Assembly (NCBI GenBank): GCA_903864315.1
Contig: CAIPFK010000061.1
Span: 1-34,790 of the forward strand
Length of the DNA: 34,790 nucleotides
Direction: 5' to 3'
DNA from: an uncultured Burkholderiales bacterium
GTDB taxonomy: Bacteria > Pseudomonadota > Gammaproteobacteria > Burkholderiales > Burkholderiaceae_C
The notes below the pieces were generated by a model, which was not told the DNA's origin, did not search any database, and saw nothing but the letters and a program-made list of their open reading frames with translations. Within the stretch, counting starts at the first letter, position 1. The number at the start of each line of letters is the position of its first letter. Positions 1-8,539 of this stretch are shown here, one piece after another. The translations under genes were made by a program, and so were the position numbers.

Positions 1-1155
1 CAGTCCGACCCACACGCCGACTTGGATGGCCAAATTGTAAGAGCCAAGGGCGTCATAAATGAGTCCACCTCCCAGTGCGCCCACAAAACTGCCCATCTGG
101 TGGCTCATGAACGCGATGCCACTGAGCATGGCTTGCCAGCGCAGTCCAAAGGCAATACTGAGCCAGCCCGTGACCAAGGGTGCAACCCCAAGCCACAAAA
201 ATCCCATGAATGCGGCAAAGACCAAAGTCGTGTTCGGTGTCGGGTCGAGGTAAAAATATAAACCCAGGCCAATGGAGCGAAGAATATAGATCAAGCCCAA
301 GACGAATAACTTATTGCTTCGATCTCCCAACCAACCAAAGAACAAACTACCCAGCGCGTTGAAGCCGCCGATGGTGCCCAATGCCTTTGCACTGAGCATC
401 GGGTCAAGGCCGCAGATCTCGAGATACGTGGGCAAGTGTGTTGTCAAAAACACCAGTTGCATGCCGCAAACAAAATAAGCAATTGTCATCACCAAAAAGG
501 GTGGATGCTTGAGTGCATGCTTGGCAACCGCCGCCGCATTCTTGTTGTCAAAACCTGGGTTTGGGGGAATCGGTAGCTGATCAACTTTCGAGCCAAACCA
601 TGTGGCTGGAACCATGCAAAGCCCCATGGCAATGAATCCCATCACGCCAATTCTCCATCCGTCCCCCTGTGAGAGCGTTTGACCAATGGGGGCCGCGATG
701 AGTGCGCCAATCGATCCTGCTGCTGATACAACACCCAAAATGGTGCTGCGCATGTTCGCTGATACACACCGCGTTGCCACGGCCATGGCCATGGCCGAGC
801 CTGTGCATGACAAAGACAAGCCGATCAAGACCCCTGCGCCAATCAAGACCATTAGAAAACTGTGTGCCATGGCAAGCATGGTCAATCCGGCAACGTAGAG
901 CAACGAGCCCGACATCAACAAATACCGATAGCCGTGTTTGCCAGCCCACGCACCCACCCATGGTTGTAAAAATCCCCAAGTTAAATTTTGAATTGCAATG
1001 GCCAATGTGAATTCGGAAATTGAAATGCCGGTGTCTTTGGTGAGGGCAAGCATGAACACCCCCAAGCTTTGTCGCATCCCCATGCTCAGTGTGAGCATGA
1101 GCGAGATGCCAATCAAGATGGGCAAGTTGGCTTTGATCAATTTATCAATGGTCAT
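1..1155 (-). CDS. MFS transporter, 3' end cut by window edge
   Basis: The minus strand reads open for 385 codons from an ATG at 1155 to the first base of the window, so the C-terminus is missing. It begins MTIDKLIKANLPILIGI and shows repeated hydrophobic helices with the glycine-rich turns of a major facilitator protein, for example a loop containing GWLGDRSNK between the sixth and eighth helices. The N-terminal stretch with MGMRQSLGVFM followed by WGFLQPWVGAWAGKHGYR resembles MFS carriers of the oxalate/formate or monocarboxylate type; this is inferred from pattern only. It is divergent from the Bug receptor at 1308, with about 150 bases between them. Such pairs usually move organic acids into the cell for catabolism. 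The substrate cannot be read from the sequence. The family call is firm and the substrate unknown. Confidence 0.88.
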   Translation of the reverse strand, partial: MTIDKLIKANLPILIGISLMLTLSMGMRQSLGVFMLALTKDTGISISEFTLAIAIQNLTWGFLQPWVGAWAGKHGYRYLLMSGSLLYVAGLTMLAMAHSFLMVLIGAGVLIGLSLSCTGSAMAMAVATRCVSANMRSTILGVVSAAGSIGALIAAPIGQTLSQGDGWRIGVMGFIAMGLCMVPATWFGSKVDQLPIPPNPGFDNKNAAAVAKHALKHPPFLVMTIAYFVCGMQLVFLTTHLPTYLEICGLDPMLSAKALGTIGGFNALGSLFFGWLGDRSNKLFVLGLIYILRSIGLGLYFYLDPTPNTTLVFAAFMGFLWLGVAPLVTGWLSIAFGLRWQAMLSGIAFMSHQMGSFVGALGGGLIYDALGSYNLAIQVGVWVGL

Positions 1156-1307
1156 GGGTCAGATTTTAAAGGTTTAGAACAGCATTGCCCTTGGTGTTGT
1201 CCATGACCCCAAGCCGGCAATCCAAGCAAGCGTAAACCCTAGCAGTGAAGTGCTTTGTTTCTATTAACCTAGACCCATCAATTCCCTTTTTTCAATTGGA
1301 GAATGTC

Positions 1308-2288
1308 ATGACACGTAAAGCCCAACTGTTGGGGACTTTGATCACCGGCGTTGTTGCCTTGGTTTCTTTGCAAGCCAGCATTGCTCAGGATAAATACCCG
1401 AGTCGACCCGTCACTTTTTTAGTGCCTCAAGCGGCTGGGGGGGCCAATGATGCCATTGCACGTGTCATTGCTCAAAAGCTCACCGAGACCAGTGGTCAAA
1501 CTTTCTTGGTGGACAACCATCCAGGCGCTGGCGGCAATGTCGGGACGGCACTCGTTGCAAAATCAAAACCCGATGGTTACACCTTGTTGGTGACGGCCGA
1601 TAGTGCCCAAGTCATCAATCCAGCTTTGTATCAAAAAACTGGGTTTGACCCGGTCAAGGATTTTGATGCGGTGACCCCCCTTGCCAAGGCGGGTTATGTC
1701 GTGGTTGCCAATCCCGCATTCCCACCCAACACCATGGCCGAGCTCATTGCCTACGCCAAGGCGCAACCTGGGCAGGTGCCTTATGCATCGGCTGGCAACG
1801 GCACGATGAATCACCTGATAGGTGAGATGCTGCAAAAAGCAGCTGACATCAAGTTGCAGCATATTCCCTACAAAGGCGCAGCCGGTGCGGCCACCGATGT
1901 GGTGAGTGGTCAAGTGCCCTTGTCGGTTCAAAGCACGCCTTCTTCGCTGGCCTTCATCCGTGCGGGCAAGCTCAAAGTCATTGGTGTGGTCAACGAAAAA
2001 AGGCTGGCCTCTTTGCCCGATTCACCCACCATTGGAGAAACCATCAAAGGCTTTGGTGCCACGCCTTGGTACGCCATGTTTGCTCCCGCTGGCACACCCA
2101 AGGCGATCACGGCATGGCTGCAAGTGGAGGTCAACAAAGTGTTGGACGACCATGACGCCATTGCAAAACTCGCCACGTTGGGTTGTGAGCCTTACAAGGG
2201 AAGCCAAGAGTCACTCAATCAATTGGTGCATTTTGATTTGGTGCGCTGGGCCAAAATCGTCAAGGATTCAGGCGCAACAATCGATTGA
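1308..2288 (+). CDS. Bug-family (TctC-like) periplasmic solute receptor
   Basis: This 326-residue protein is a tripartite-tricarboxylate-type extracytoplasmic receptor. I place the start at the ATG at 1308, preceded by TTGGAGA, because the protein then opens with a clean signal peptide (MTRKAQLL, a hydrophobic core, then ASIAQ) ahead of the mature YPSRPVTFLVP. A start at 1245 would add 21 residues that spoil the signal. Bug hallmarks visible in order are the PQAAGGANDAIARVIAQKL segment, VDNHPGAGGNVGT, the SKPDGYTLL strand and the HIPYKGAAGAATDVVSGQV loop, all of which line the carboxylate-binding cleft in the family. No TctA or TctB membrane partner is present in the window, so it is an orphan receptor, which is typical of Burkholderiales. 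It faces the MFS gene divergently and the second Bug gene convergently. The ligand is unknown, probably a carboxylated organic acid. Confidence 0.92.
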   Translation: MTRKAQLLGTLITGVVALVSLQASIAQDKYPSRPVTFLVPQAAGGANDAIARVIAQKLTETSGQTFLVDNHPGAGGNVGTALVAKSKPDGYTLLVTADSAQVINPALYQKTGFDPVKDFDAVTPLAKAGYVVVANPAFPPNTMAELIAYAKAQPGQVPYASAGNGTMNHLIGEMLQKAADIKLQHIPYKGAAGAATDVVSGQVPLSVQSTPSSLAFIRAGKLKVIGVVNEKRLASLPDSPTIGETIKGFGATPWYAMFAPAGTPKAITAWLQVEVNKVLDDHDAIAKLATLGCEPYKGSQESLNQLVHFDLVRWAKIVKDSGATID

Positions 2289-2323
2289 TCCGAATCCTCA
2301 TGGATCAGGACGTGTCTTGGGGA

Positions 2324-3313
2324 CTATTCCGCCTTGAGCCCAACTTCTTGAACCAGTCGGGTCATGAGAATTTTATCGGCCAAAAAGACCTTTTCAAATT
2401 CTTCTGCATTTTCACGCGCGGGCTCAATTCCTTGGGAGATGAGCCGTTGACGAACTGCCTCTTGTGAGATGGCCTGGTTCAATGCGGTGTTGATGCGTTG
2501 TACGACGGCTTTGGGGGTGCCACTGGTCGCCAAAAAGCCAAACCATGACTCAAAATAAAAGTCCTTGAGTCCAGACTCGTCAATGGTGGGGATTTGTGGT
2601 CGAAGGCTCGCGCGGCGTCGAGACGTGATCGCCAACGCTTTGATACGCGGGTCTGCCAAGTAGACGCCCACACCCGCTGTAGGGATGATCACCGCTTGGG
2701 AGCGTCCTGCCAATACATCGTTGGCAGCCTCTTGCGTGCCCTTGTAAGGGATGTGCAATAGATCAATGCCAGCTTGTTTGCAAAAATAGGCCATCGCCAA
2801 ATGGGTTGAGCTGCCAATTCCTGCGGAGTTGTAATTCATCTCGCCAGGATGTTTTTTTGCATACGCAATGAAGTCTGCTATGGTGTTGAAGGGCAGTTTG
2901 GCATTGACCAGCAAGACGTAGCTTTGGGTTCCTATGTTGCCCACGGGCACAAAATCTTTGATCGGATCGTAATGCGGCTTTGCACCCAAGGCCGCCGTTA
3001 CAAAATGACTGGAGGCGGCCATCAAAAGAGTCTTTCCATCAGGGTCCGACTTGGCAACAAACACCGTCCCAATGGCCCCGCCTGCTCCTTGGTGTGATTC
3101 AATGATCCAGTGCTCACCCAGGGCCTGGGCCATTTCTTGATAGACTGCACGCGCTGGCATTTCTCGTGCTCCACCGGGCGCAAAAGGCACGATGATTCGG
3201 CCAATGGTATTGCTCGCGGTCTGGGCGATGGACGACAGGTGCACGGTTAGAACACTCGCCCATGTCAATAGTGCAAGAAGAAAGAGTCTTTTTTGAGCGG
3301 TGTTGGAATGCAT
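2324..3313 (-). CDS. Bug-family periplasmic solute receptor (second copy)
   Basis: A second TctC-like receptor of 329 residues. The start is taken at the ATG at 3313 (MHSNTAQKRLFLLALL), which gives a signal peptide ending near SSIAQ; an in-frame GTG at 3361 would add 16 residues in front of it. The mature part carries the family motifs FAPGGAREMPARAVYQEMA, HQGAGGAIGTVFVAKSDPDG, the YNSAGIGSSTHLAM segment and HIPYKGTQEAANDVLAGRS. It is clearly diverged from the first Bug protein, so the two are unlikely to be a recent duplication. It follows the 4,5-dihydroxyphthalate-decarboxylase-like gene by about 70 bases in the same direction and may be the last gene of the minus-strand run that starts at 6276. 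It ends 35 bases from the convergent first Bug gene. The likely role is capture of an aromatic or tricarboxylic acid in the periplasm; the ligand is unknown. Confidence 0.9.
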   Translation of the reverse strand: MHSNTAQKRLFLLALLTWASVLTVHLSSIAQTASNTIGRIIVPFAPGGAREMPARAVYQEMAQALGEHWIIESHQGAGGAIGTVFVAKSDPDGKTLLMAASSHFVTAALGAKPHYDPIKDFVPVGNIGTQSYVLLVNAKLPFNTIADFIAYAKKHPGEMNYNSAGIGSSTHLAMAYFCKQAGIDLLHIPYKGTQEAANDVLAGRSQAVIIPTAGVGVYLADPRIKALAITSRRRASLRPQIPTIDESGLKDFYFESWFGFLATSGTPKAVVQRINTALNQAISQEAVRQRLISQGIEPARENAEEFEKVFLADKILMTRLVQEVGLKAE

Positions 3314-3382
3314 GGGTTTGATTGGTGCTGGCGGTTTAAGGGTGTTGAAACTTTGAACCACGGCTTGGGTCCAGTCAACGTT

Positions 3383-4282
3383 TTATGCAGGCAGCTCAAG
3401 GTCACCAAAGAGCTCTTTCATGGTGTAGGCTTTGGGGATGAGGCCTTGCTGAGTCGAATATTTCAAAAGCAATTCAAGAGCCGCTCGGTTCGCTTCCACA
3501 CCAAAGGGTGTGAGATCTTTCTTTGGGCTTTCTTTCTTGTGCGAATCAGCAATGGCCTTACTTTGTCTGAGCAATTGATAGGCTTGTTGCACCATGTCAG
3601 GGTGAGCCTTGGCGATGGATTTCTTGACCATCATCATGTGGTTGATGGGCACCAATTGGTGACGCTCTCCCCAAGCCTGGGCCGCCTCGTGGGGGTCAGG
3701 GATCACGGGCTGCAAGCGTGGATCATCGGGCAAATCAGTGCCAATGATGGCTGCATCGAGCTCACCGCTCAGCAACATTTGAACCATGTTTTGTTCAGGC
3801 TTTGCCCGCACCACACCCTTGGGGTCAGGAAATTCGGCCAAGTGCCCATGCTCAAAGGTGATCCAATGAATGCCTCGCAAATCCACGCCATACTCGTTCA
3901 TCAAAATACCCCTGACCCATGTCACGGTGGTTTGAGCGTGGGCTCGAATGCCGATGCGTTTGCCCTTGAGTTGCGAGACACCGAGCTTGCCTCTTTCTTG
4001 GTTATAGACCAAGCAGTGGTGTTGAAAGCGGCCAGCGCCCACGACCGCGGGGAGCATGATCAGGGGTTTGTTGTAGGCTTTGGCCTGAAAGGCGGTGACC
4101 AAGGCGAGTTCGGCCAAATCAAATTCCAAATCTCTCACCACGCGTTTGAACAAGCGGTTGGGCACGGGTGCGTGAACAAATTCAAAGGCAATGGGTTGGG
4201 CGTGAACTTGACCGCTCTTGAGGGCCAATGTGTTGGGGTAGTCACCCAATAGCGTGTTGAAGGTGAAGGGGGAAGGGTTCAT
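3383..4282 (-). CDS. 4,5-dihydroxyphthalate decarboxylase-like protein (periplasmic-binding fold)
   Basis: A 299-residue protein with the layout of the 4,5-dihydroxyphthalate decarboxylase/NMT1-like family. It opens with a short strand (TFNTLLGDYPNTLALKSGQV), has FDLAELALVTAFQAKAYNKP in the first lobe, the QLKGKRIGIRAHAQTTVTW segment that starts the second lobe, and the LLSGELDAAIIGTDLPDDPR strand-turn. No signal peptide is visible, which supports an intracellular enzyme over a transporter receptor. The family is named for phthalate catabolism, but many members are unproven, so the reaction here is inferred. It lies 22 bases downstream of the amidohydrolase gene in the same direction. Together with the dehydrogenase and amidohydrolase upstream it looks like part of one operon for an aromatic dicarboxylate or a similar substrate. 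An uncharacterised ligand-binding protein is the main alternative. Confidence 0.75.
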   Translation of the reverse strand: MNPSPFTFNTLLGDYPNTLALKSGQVHAQPIAFEFVHAPVPNRLFKRVVRDLEFDLAELALVTAFQAKAYNKPLIMLPAVVGAGRFQHHCLVYNQERGKLGVSQLKGKRIGIRAHAQTTVTWVRGILMNEYGVDLRGIHWITFEHGHLAEFPDPKGVVRAKPEQNMVQMLLSGELDAAIIGTDLPDDPRLQPVIPDPHEAAQAWGERHQLVPINHMMMVKKSIAKAHPDMVQQAYQLLRQSKAIADSHKKESPKKDLTPFGVEANRAALELLLKYSTQQGLIPKAYTMKELFGDLELPA

Positions 4283-4304
4283 TGTTCGTTTGCTGAAATC
4301 GGTT

Positions 4305-5186
4305 TTAGACGACGCCTGTCACCTGGTTCAAAGAGGGGTACAAAGCATGGGCGGTTTTGGAGTAGATCCAGTCTTGGTCTGATGGGCTCAGGGCCTGGGT
4401 GGCCGCCAAGGACTCTTGCAGTTGTTCGCCCAAGGTGCCAGAGCAAGCTGGGAAATTGGAGCCCCAGGCTATGCGAGAAGGTCCAAAGACGTCGATCACG
4501 CGCTTGATAAAAGACCCTGGCGTGGCCAATCCAAGCTTGGCATCGCGAATATTGTGGGTGGTGAGCTTGAAGTGAAGGCCATCAAATTTGGCCAAGTCAA
4601 ATAGACCTTGAGCTGCTGCGTAAGGCGCGCCGTCTTCAAGTTCGGGCCTGGCGAAATGATCCAACAGCACGGTGAGTTTTGGGTGGCGCTTGAGCACAGT
4701 GGCCAGGGCCGCAAGGCCAAAAGAGCGCAATTGCACGCAAATGGGAATGCCGTGAGACGACACGTACTCCCACAAGGCATCCGCACGTGGGTCATCGATT
4801 TGTAGGGTTTGGTCCTGGGCGGTGTGCCCCGCAATGAAGACCCGAACGCCAGACAAGCCTTGCTCCATCCAGTGAGCGATTTGTTCGACCGATTGAGGGC
4901 TCACCAAATCCACTGAGAACACCCCTGCAAATGCCTCGGGGTGATGGGCCACGCTTTGAGCAACATAGCGGTTGTCGTGACCATAACAGGTGGAGGCTTG
5001 GACCAACACTGATTTGCTGACCCCTCCAGCTTTCATGGCCGCCGTCATGCCCGAGTCGCTCACGGGGCGCTCTTTGGACCAATCGGACTGTTTGCCTCCC
5101 ATGGGGGTGGTGATGGGAAAAAGCGTGTTGTCGCTAGAGATGACATGGCAATGGGTGTCAACGACATGGGCGGGAATGGCGTGCAT
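4305..5186 (-). CDS. LigI-like amidohydrolase (2-pyrone-4,6-dicarboxylate lactonase family)
   Basis: A 293-residue amidohydrolase-2 protein. I start it at the ATG at 5186, giving MHAIPAHVVDTHCHV, because the upstream in-frame ATG at 5273 lies inside the preceding dehydrogenase gene. The metal and substrate motif DTHCH comes first, followed by a TIM-barrel pattern with KSVLVQASTCYGHDNRYV, GLSGVRVFIAG, VLLDHFARPE and IAWGSNFP near the C-terminus, where the conserved Asp of many relatives is replaced by Asn. The family hydrolyses lactones such as 2-pyrone-4,6-dicarboxylate in protocatechuate and syringate breakdown. Only 13 bases separate it from the dehydrogenase stop, so the two are almost certainly co-transcribed. 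The exact lactone is not known. Confidence 0.85.
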   Translation of the reverse strand: MHAIPAHVVDTHCHVISSDNTLFPITTPMGGKQSDWSKERPVSDSGMTAAMKAGGVSKSVLVQASTCYGHDNRYVAQSVAHHPEAFAGVFSVDLVSPQSVEQIAHWMEQGLSGVRVFIAGHTAQDQTLQIDDPRADALWEYVSSHGIPICVQLRSFGLAALATVLKRHPKLTVLLDHFARPELEDGAPYAAAQGLFDLAKFDGLHFKLTTHNIRDAKLGLATPGSFIKRVIDVFGPSRIAWGSNFPACSGTLGEQLQESLAATQALSPSDQDWIYSKTAHALYPSLNQVTGVV

Positions 5187-5199
5187 GAATGGGTGGCTT

Positions 5200-6276
5200 T
5201 CAGTGTTGTGTGGCCAAGAGGTGCTTGACCAAGGCTTGGGCTGTTGTGTCGGTTTTGAGATGTCCGCCCACATCGGGTGTGACTTGTCCGGTTTGCATCA
5301 AGTACAGGGCCGAGTCCTCAATCGCTTTGGCGGCGGCCAAGAACTTGGGCTGGCTGGTTTTTTGGCCATGCCACGTGAGCAGCATCGCCCCTGAGATGAT
5401 TTGCGACAAAGGGTTGGCAATGTTTTGTCCCGCAATATCGGGAGCAGAGCCGTGAGCTGCTTGGCCCATGGCGTACTCGGTGCCCGCGTTCAAGGTTCCA
5501 GCCAGACCCAAGCTGCCAGACAGCTCGGAGGTGAGGTCCGACAAAATGTCGCCAAACATATTGGTCGTGACAATCACGTCAAACCGCTCTGGCGCTCTCA
5601 CCACATGGGCCATCATGGCGTCCACGATGAAATCGTCAACCGAGACGTCGGGGTAGTTTTTTGCGGTGGCGTGACAGATGTCAATGAACATGCCGTCACC
5701 AATTTTGAGCACGTTGGCCTTGTGGACAATGGTCACGTGTTTTTTTCGGTGCTGTGCCAGTTCAAACGCACTTTTGGCGATGCGCTCACAGCACAGTCGC
5801 GTGATGCGCCTCAAAGAAATCACCACGTCGGGGGTGATGAGCATTTCACTGCCCCCCGACTCCACATTGCGATCGGCGTAAAAGCCTTCGGTGTTTTCAC
5901 GAACCACGATCAAATCGAAATCTTGTGGCACACGCTTGGCGAGGCCAGGATAGGTTTTGGAGGGCCTGATATTGGCAAATAGATCGAGTTTTTTTCGGAA
6001 AAACATCGACGGATTGATCTCGCCCTTGGACTCGTCCTTGAACTCATAGGTTGACATGGGGCCTAGCATCAAACCATCGCGGGACTTGACCTTGTCAAGG
6101 AGCTCTTGGGTGACCGTCGCACCGCGTTTTTTGAGGCTTTCGTGACCGGCAATTTCGTGTTCGAGCTCCAAACCCAGTTCAAAGCGTTTTGAAGCAGCCA
6201 TCATCACTTCATCGCACGCGGCCATGGTTTCAGGTCCAATACCATCACCAGGAATCACTACAATTTTCATCGTCAT
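5200..6276 (-). CDS. Isocitrate/isopropylmalate dehydrogenase family protein
   Basis: A 358-residue NAD(P)-dependent beta-decarboxylating dehydrogenase. It opens with the nucleotide-binding strand KIVVIPGDGIGPE. Substrate arginines sit in FFRKKLDLFANIRP and VVRENTEGFY, the catalytic Lys in IVHKANVLKIGDG, and the metal-binding Asp pair in TTNMFGDILSDLTSELSG. HGSAPDIAGQNIANP closes the active site. The start is ambiguous between ATG at 6276 and ATG at 6270; both give the same fold. It is first in a minus-strand run with the LigI-like gene 13 bases downstream. The setting, away from leucine synthesis genes, favours a catabolic relative (tartrate-, homoisocitrate- or other 2-hydroxyacid-type) over true LeuB. 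It is divergent from a second LigI-like gene at 6518. Confidence 0.85.
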   Translation of the reverse strand: MTMKIVVIPGDGIGPETMAACDEVMMAASKRFELGLELEHEIAGHESLKKRGATVTQELLDKVKSRDGLMLGPMSTYEFKDESKGEINPSMFFRKKLDLFANIRPSKTYPGLAKRVPQDFDLIVVRENTEGFYADRNVESGGSEMLITPDVVISLRRITRLCCERIAKSAFELAQHRKKHVTIVHKANVLKIGDGMFIDICHATAKNYPDVSVDDFIVDAMMAHVVRAPERFDVIVTTNMFGDILSDLTSELSGSLGLAGTLNAGTEYAMGQAAHGSAPDIAGQNIANPLSQIISGAMLLTWHGQKTSQPKFLAAAKAIEDSALYLMQTGQVTPDVGGHLKTDTTAQALVKHLLATQH

Positions 6277-6451
6277 CTCGATTCAATTCAAACAAAGACC
6301 TCCATCATAGCAAGCCCAGTGCCTTGTTTTTTCCATTGGATGTAAAAATCCCATGTTCAATGATTGCAAGGGCGCGGTCTTTCACGAGGTCAAAGATTCA
6401 GTATGAGGCGTGAGACGCAGTAAGATATTGCGTTGTCGCAAGGTTTTGCGA

Positions 6452-6482
6452 TTGAAAAGTCAACTTCTAATTTGGTTACACT
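6452..6482 (+). promoter_or_regulatory. Candidate promoter for the 6518 amidohydrolase
   Basis: A TTGAAA box at 6452-6457 is followed about 18-19 bases later by TTACACT at 6476-6482, in the 241-base divergent region between the dehydrogenase and amidohydrolase genes. Both boxes are partial sigma-70 matches, so this is a weak call based on position. Confidence 0.3.
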
Positions 6483-6517
6483 TTGTTCACTTGTTTTTGA
6501 AACTCAACGGTATTGAA

Positions 6518-7423
6518 ATGAACCCAACTTTTTCTGTTTTAGGTGTTGAGCACACCGCTCTAGACTTCACCATGCCCAAAGGGGCGTGTGATTGTCACAC
6601 CCATGTTTTTGGCCCTCACGATGAGTTCGCACTATCGAAGAACCGAAAATACACCCCACCGCAAGCGCTGCTCTTGGACTTGGTGGCGTTGCACGATGGG
6701 CTTGGCATTGACCGCGTGGTGATCGTTCATCCTTCCCCCTATGGAAGTGACAACTCTTGCACATTGCGCGCTTTGCACGCTCTCAAGGGCAGAGGTCGAG
6801 GCGTGGTGGTGATTGATAAAACGGTCTCCAAGGCCGAGCTCAAGCGCATGCATGACCTGGGTGTGCGGGGGGTGAGGATCAATTTGCAGACTGAAGGGAT
6901 CCATGATTTGTCTCTCGCGCAAGCACAAATCGATTGGACTGCCAAGATGATCGAGGATTTGGGGTGGCATATTCAACTCTTCACCCAGGTCGACGTGATC
7001 GCCAGGCTTGAAGGTGTTTTTAACCACTACAGCACTGAATTTGTGGTCGATCATTTTGGACTCATCAATCCCGATCTTGGTCTTGATCAAGCAGATTTGA
7101 AGATCCTCTTGAACATGATTGCAAACGGCAAGGTTTGGATCAAATTGTCTGCGCCGCACAGAATTTCATCCGTGCCTGATGGTGAGGCTGTGACGCAGTT
7201 GGCGCAAGCGCTCATCAAGTGCAATCCTGAGCGAATGGTCTGGGGCAGTGACTGGCCTCATCCTGGGGGGCACATGAGTGGGCCTCGCAACATTGAGCAA
7301 AGCGAGCCCTTCAACCCCATCGACGATGGGGCGGCCTTGAATCGATTGAAACGGTGGGCGCAAACCCCAGAGATGCTAGAAAGGATATTGGTCACCAATC
7401 CCAGTGTCTTGTACAACTTCTGA
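6518..7423 (+). CDS. LigI-like amidohydrolase (second copy)
   Basis: A 301-residue amidohydrolase-2 protein related to 2-pyrone-4,6-dicarboxylate lactonase. The start is placed at the ATG at 6518 because upstream in-frame codons give a hydrophobic, low-quality extension. The metal motif CDCHTHVFGP lies near residue 25. It is followed by the barrel strands VDRVVIVHPSPYG-like, GVRGVRINLQTEG, FVVDHFGLINP and the closing RMVWGSDWPHPGGH, which carries the conserved Asp that its neighbour at 4305 lacks. The region around VWIKLSAPHRISS is also typical. It is divergent from the dehydrogenase gene across 241 bases, so both may share one control region. Two related enzymes flanking one dehydrogenase suggests two lactone or keto-acid steps of one pathway, an inference only. 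Confidence 0.87.
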   Translation: MNPTFSVLGVEHTALDFTMPKGACDCHTHVFGPHDEFALSKNRKYTPPQALLLDLVALHDGLGIDRVVIVHPSPYGSDNSCTLRALHALKGRGRGVVVIDKTVSKAELKRMHDLGVRGVRINLQTEGIHDLSLAQAQIDWTAKMIEDLGWHIQLFTQVDVIARLEGVFNHYSTEFVVDHFGLINPDLGLDQADLKILLNMIANGKVWIKLSAPHRISSVPDGEAVTQLAQALIKCNPERMVWGSDWPHPGGHMSGPRNIEQSEPFNPIDDGAALNRLKRWAQTPEMLERILVTNPSVLYNF

Positions 7424-7497
7424 AGTCGGGACCCAAGCCATCCTTTGTCATTTGGCTTGTGAAGCGCTCCAAAGCACTGCAAGCCTTCACTGCAAGC

Positions 7498-8295
7498 TCA
7501 AGAGTCGTATCTTGGATACGTTGAGTGCGCGCTCTCGGCTTCGAGTCGACGAATCAAAGACGGCCATTCGAGAACGCCATAGGGTCTGCGGGTGCCAGGT
7601 TGGTACAGGTGGGCTGTTTTTTCAAGCACATCTTGGCCTGGTAGCACCATGTCAGTTTTGGCGGCCATCACATCGACTTGAGCCCTGCAAGACAATTCCA
7701 ATTGGTACATGGTGTTGAAGGCTTGTTGCACTGTTGCTCCGCAAGTGAGCAGCCCATGATTGCGAAGCACCATGGCGTCATGGGCCCCCAAGTCATGGAC
7801 CAAACTCTCACGCTCTTTCAAGTCAATGGCCGGTCCTTGAAAATCGTGGTAGCCCATGTGGCCAACAAATCGCATTGACGTTTGTGTCATGGGCAACAAC
7901 CCGCACGCCATACTCGAGACCGCCATCCCAGCACGGGTGTGGGTGTGAATCACACTGTTGACGTCGCTGCGAGCTTGGTGGATGGCGCCGTGGATGACAT
8001 AGCCCGATTTATTGATACCGTAATCGGTATCAGGCTTGGAGAGGATGTTGCCATCGATGTCTATTTTGGCAAGACTTGAAGCGGTGATTTCTTTGTAAAG
8101 GAGTCCATACAAATTGATCAACAAGTGTTCAGTACCGGGTATTTTTAACGTGATGTGGTTGTAGATCAAGTCAGACATATCGTACAAATCTACCAAGCGA
8201 TAGCACGCCGCAAGTTCAACCCTTGCTTGCCACTCTTCTGGGCTGACTTGGGACTGAACCGATTTGAATTGGGTGTCTAGTTTGAGTGTGCTCAT
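7498..8295 (-). CDS. Class II aldolase/adducin family protein
   Basis: A 265-residue class II aldolase-fold protein. The zinc ligands are visible as HTHTRAG in the middle and NHGLLTCG further on, and the N-terminal IYNHITLKIPG strand matches the phosphate- or carboxylate-binding part of the family. Members act as fuculose-phosphate-type aldolases or as decarboxylases of aromatic dicarboxylates, for example 3,4-dihydroxyphthalate decarboxylase; the catabolic setting makes the second type plausible, but the sequence does not decide. The ATG at 8295 has no strong ribosome-binding site. It is convergent with the amidohydrolase ending at 7423 and divergent from the solute-binding protein at 8540, so it is probably transcribed alone. 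Confidence 0.88.
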   Translation of the reverse strand: MSTLKLDTQFKSVQSQVSPEEWQARVELAACYRLVDLYDMSDLIYNHITLKIPGTEHLLINLYGLLYKEITASSLAKIDIDGNILSKPDTDYGINKSGYVIHGAIHQARSDVNSVIHTHTRAGMAVSSMACGLLPMTQTSMRFVGHMGYHDFQGPAIDLKERESLVHDLGAHDAMVLRNHGLLTCGATVQQAFNTMYQLELSCRAQVDVMAAKTDMVLPGQDVLEKTAHLYQPGTRRPYGVLEWPSLIRRLEAESAHSTYPRYDS

Positions 8296-8446
8296 GGTGT
8301 GCTCGATTTGATTTTTTCGGGGTAGAGCAGGCGATGCTCTTGACCCCTATATCTTAATACTCTTCGCCCAGGTGGACAAACCGAGTTGACCCTAGGATTG
8401 ACTGGACGTGGTTTTGATCATTGCAAGAGTTGAGCTCAAATTGATT

Positions 8447-8474
8447 GGGACCCATTAGGGTTAGGTCCCTTTTT
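8447..8474 (+). terminator. Hairpin plus T-tract in the leader of the solute-binding protein gene
   Basis: GGGACC at 8447-8452 pairs with GGTCCC at 8464-8469 and is followed directly by five T residues. This has the form of a short intrinsic terminator on the plus strand. It sits about 65 bases upstream of the ATG at 8540 and has no plus-strand gene close in front of it, so it could be a leader attenuator or a chance fold. The stem is only six pairs. Confidence 0.4.
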
Positions 8475-8539
8475 GAAAGGCCTGGGCGGTGATACATTTT
8501 TTGAAGAGTCTTTTACTCCAAAGACCATAAGGGGGCTTT

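Noticed and set aside
1245-1307. Earlier in-frame start for the first Bug receptor
   Set aside because: It places 21 extra residues before a clean signal peptide, and the ATG at 1308 has its own ribosome-binding site.
3293-4252. A 319-codon open frame on the plus strand
   Set aside because: It lies wholly antisense to the decarboxylase-like gene and its product shows no family features; it reflects the codon bias of the real gene.
7424-7497. Imperfect hairpins between convergent genes
   Set aside because: Stems of five to six pairs with long loops and no T-tract; not better than chance.
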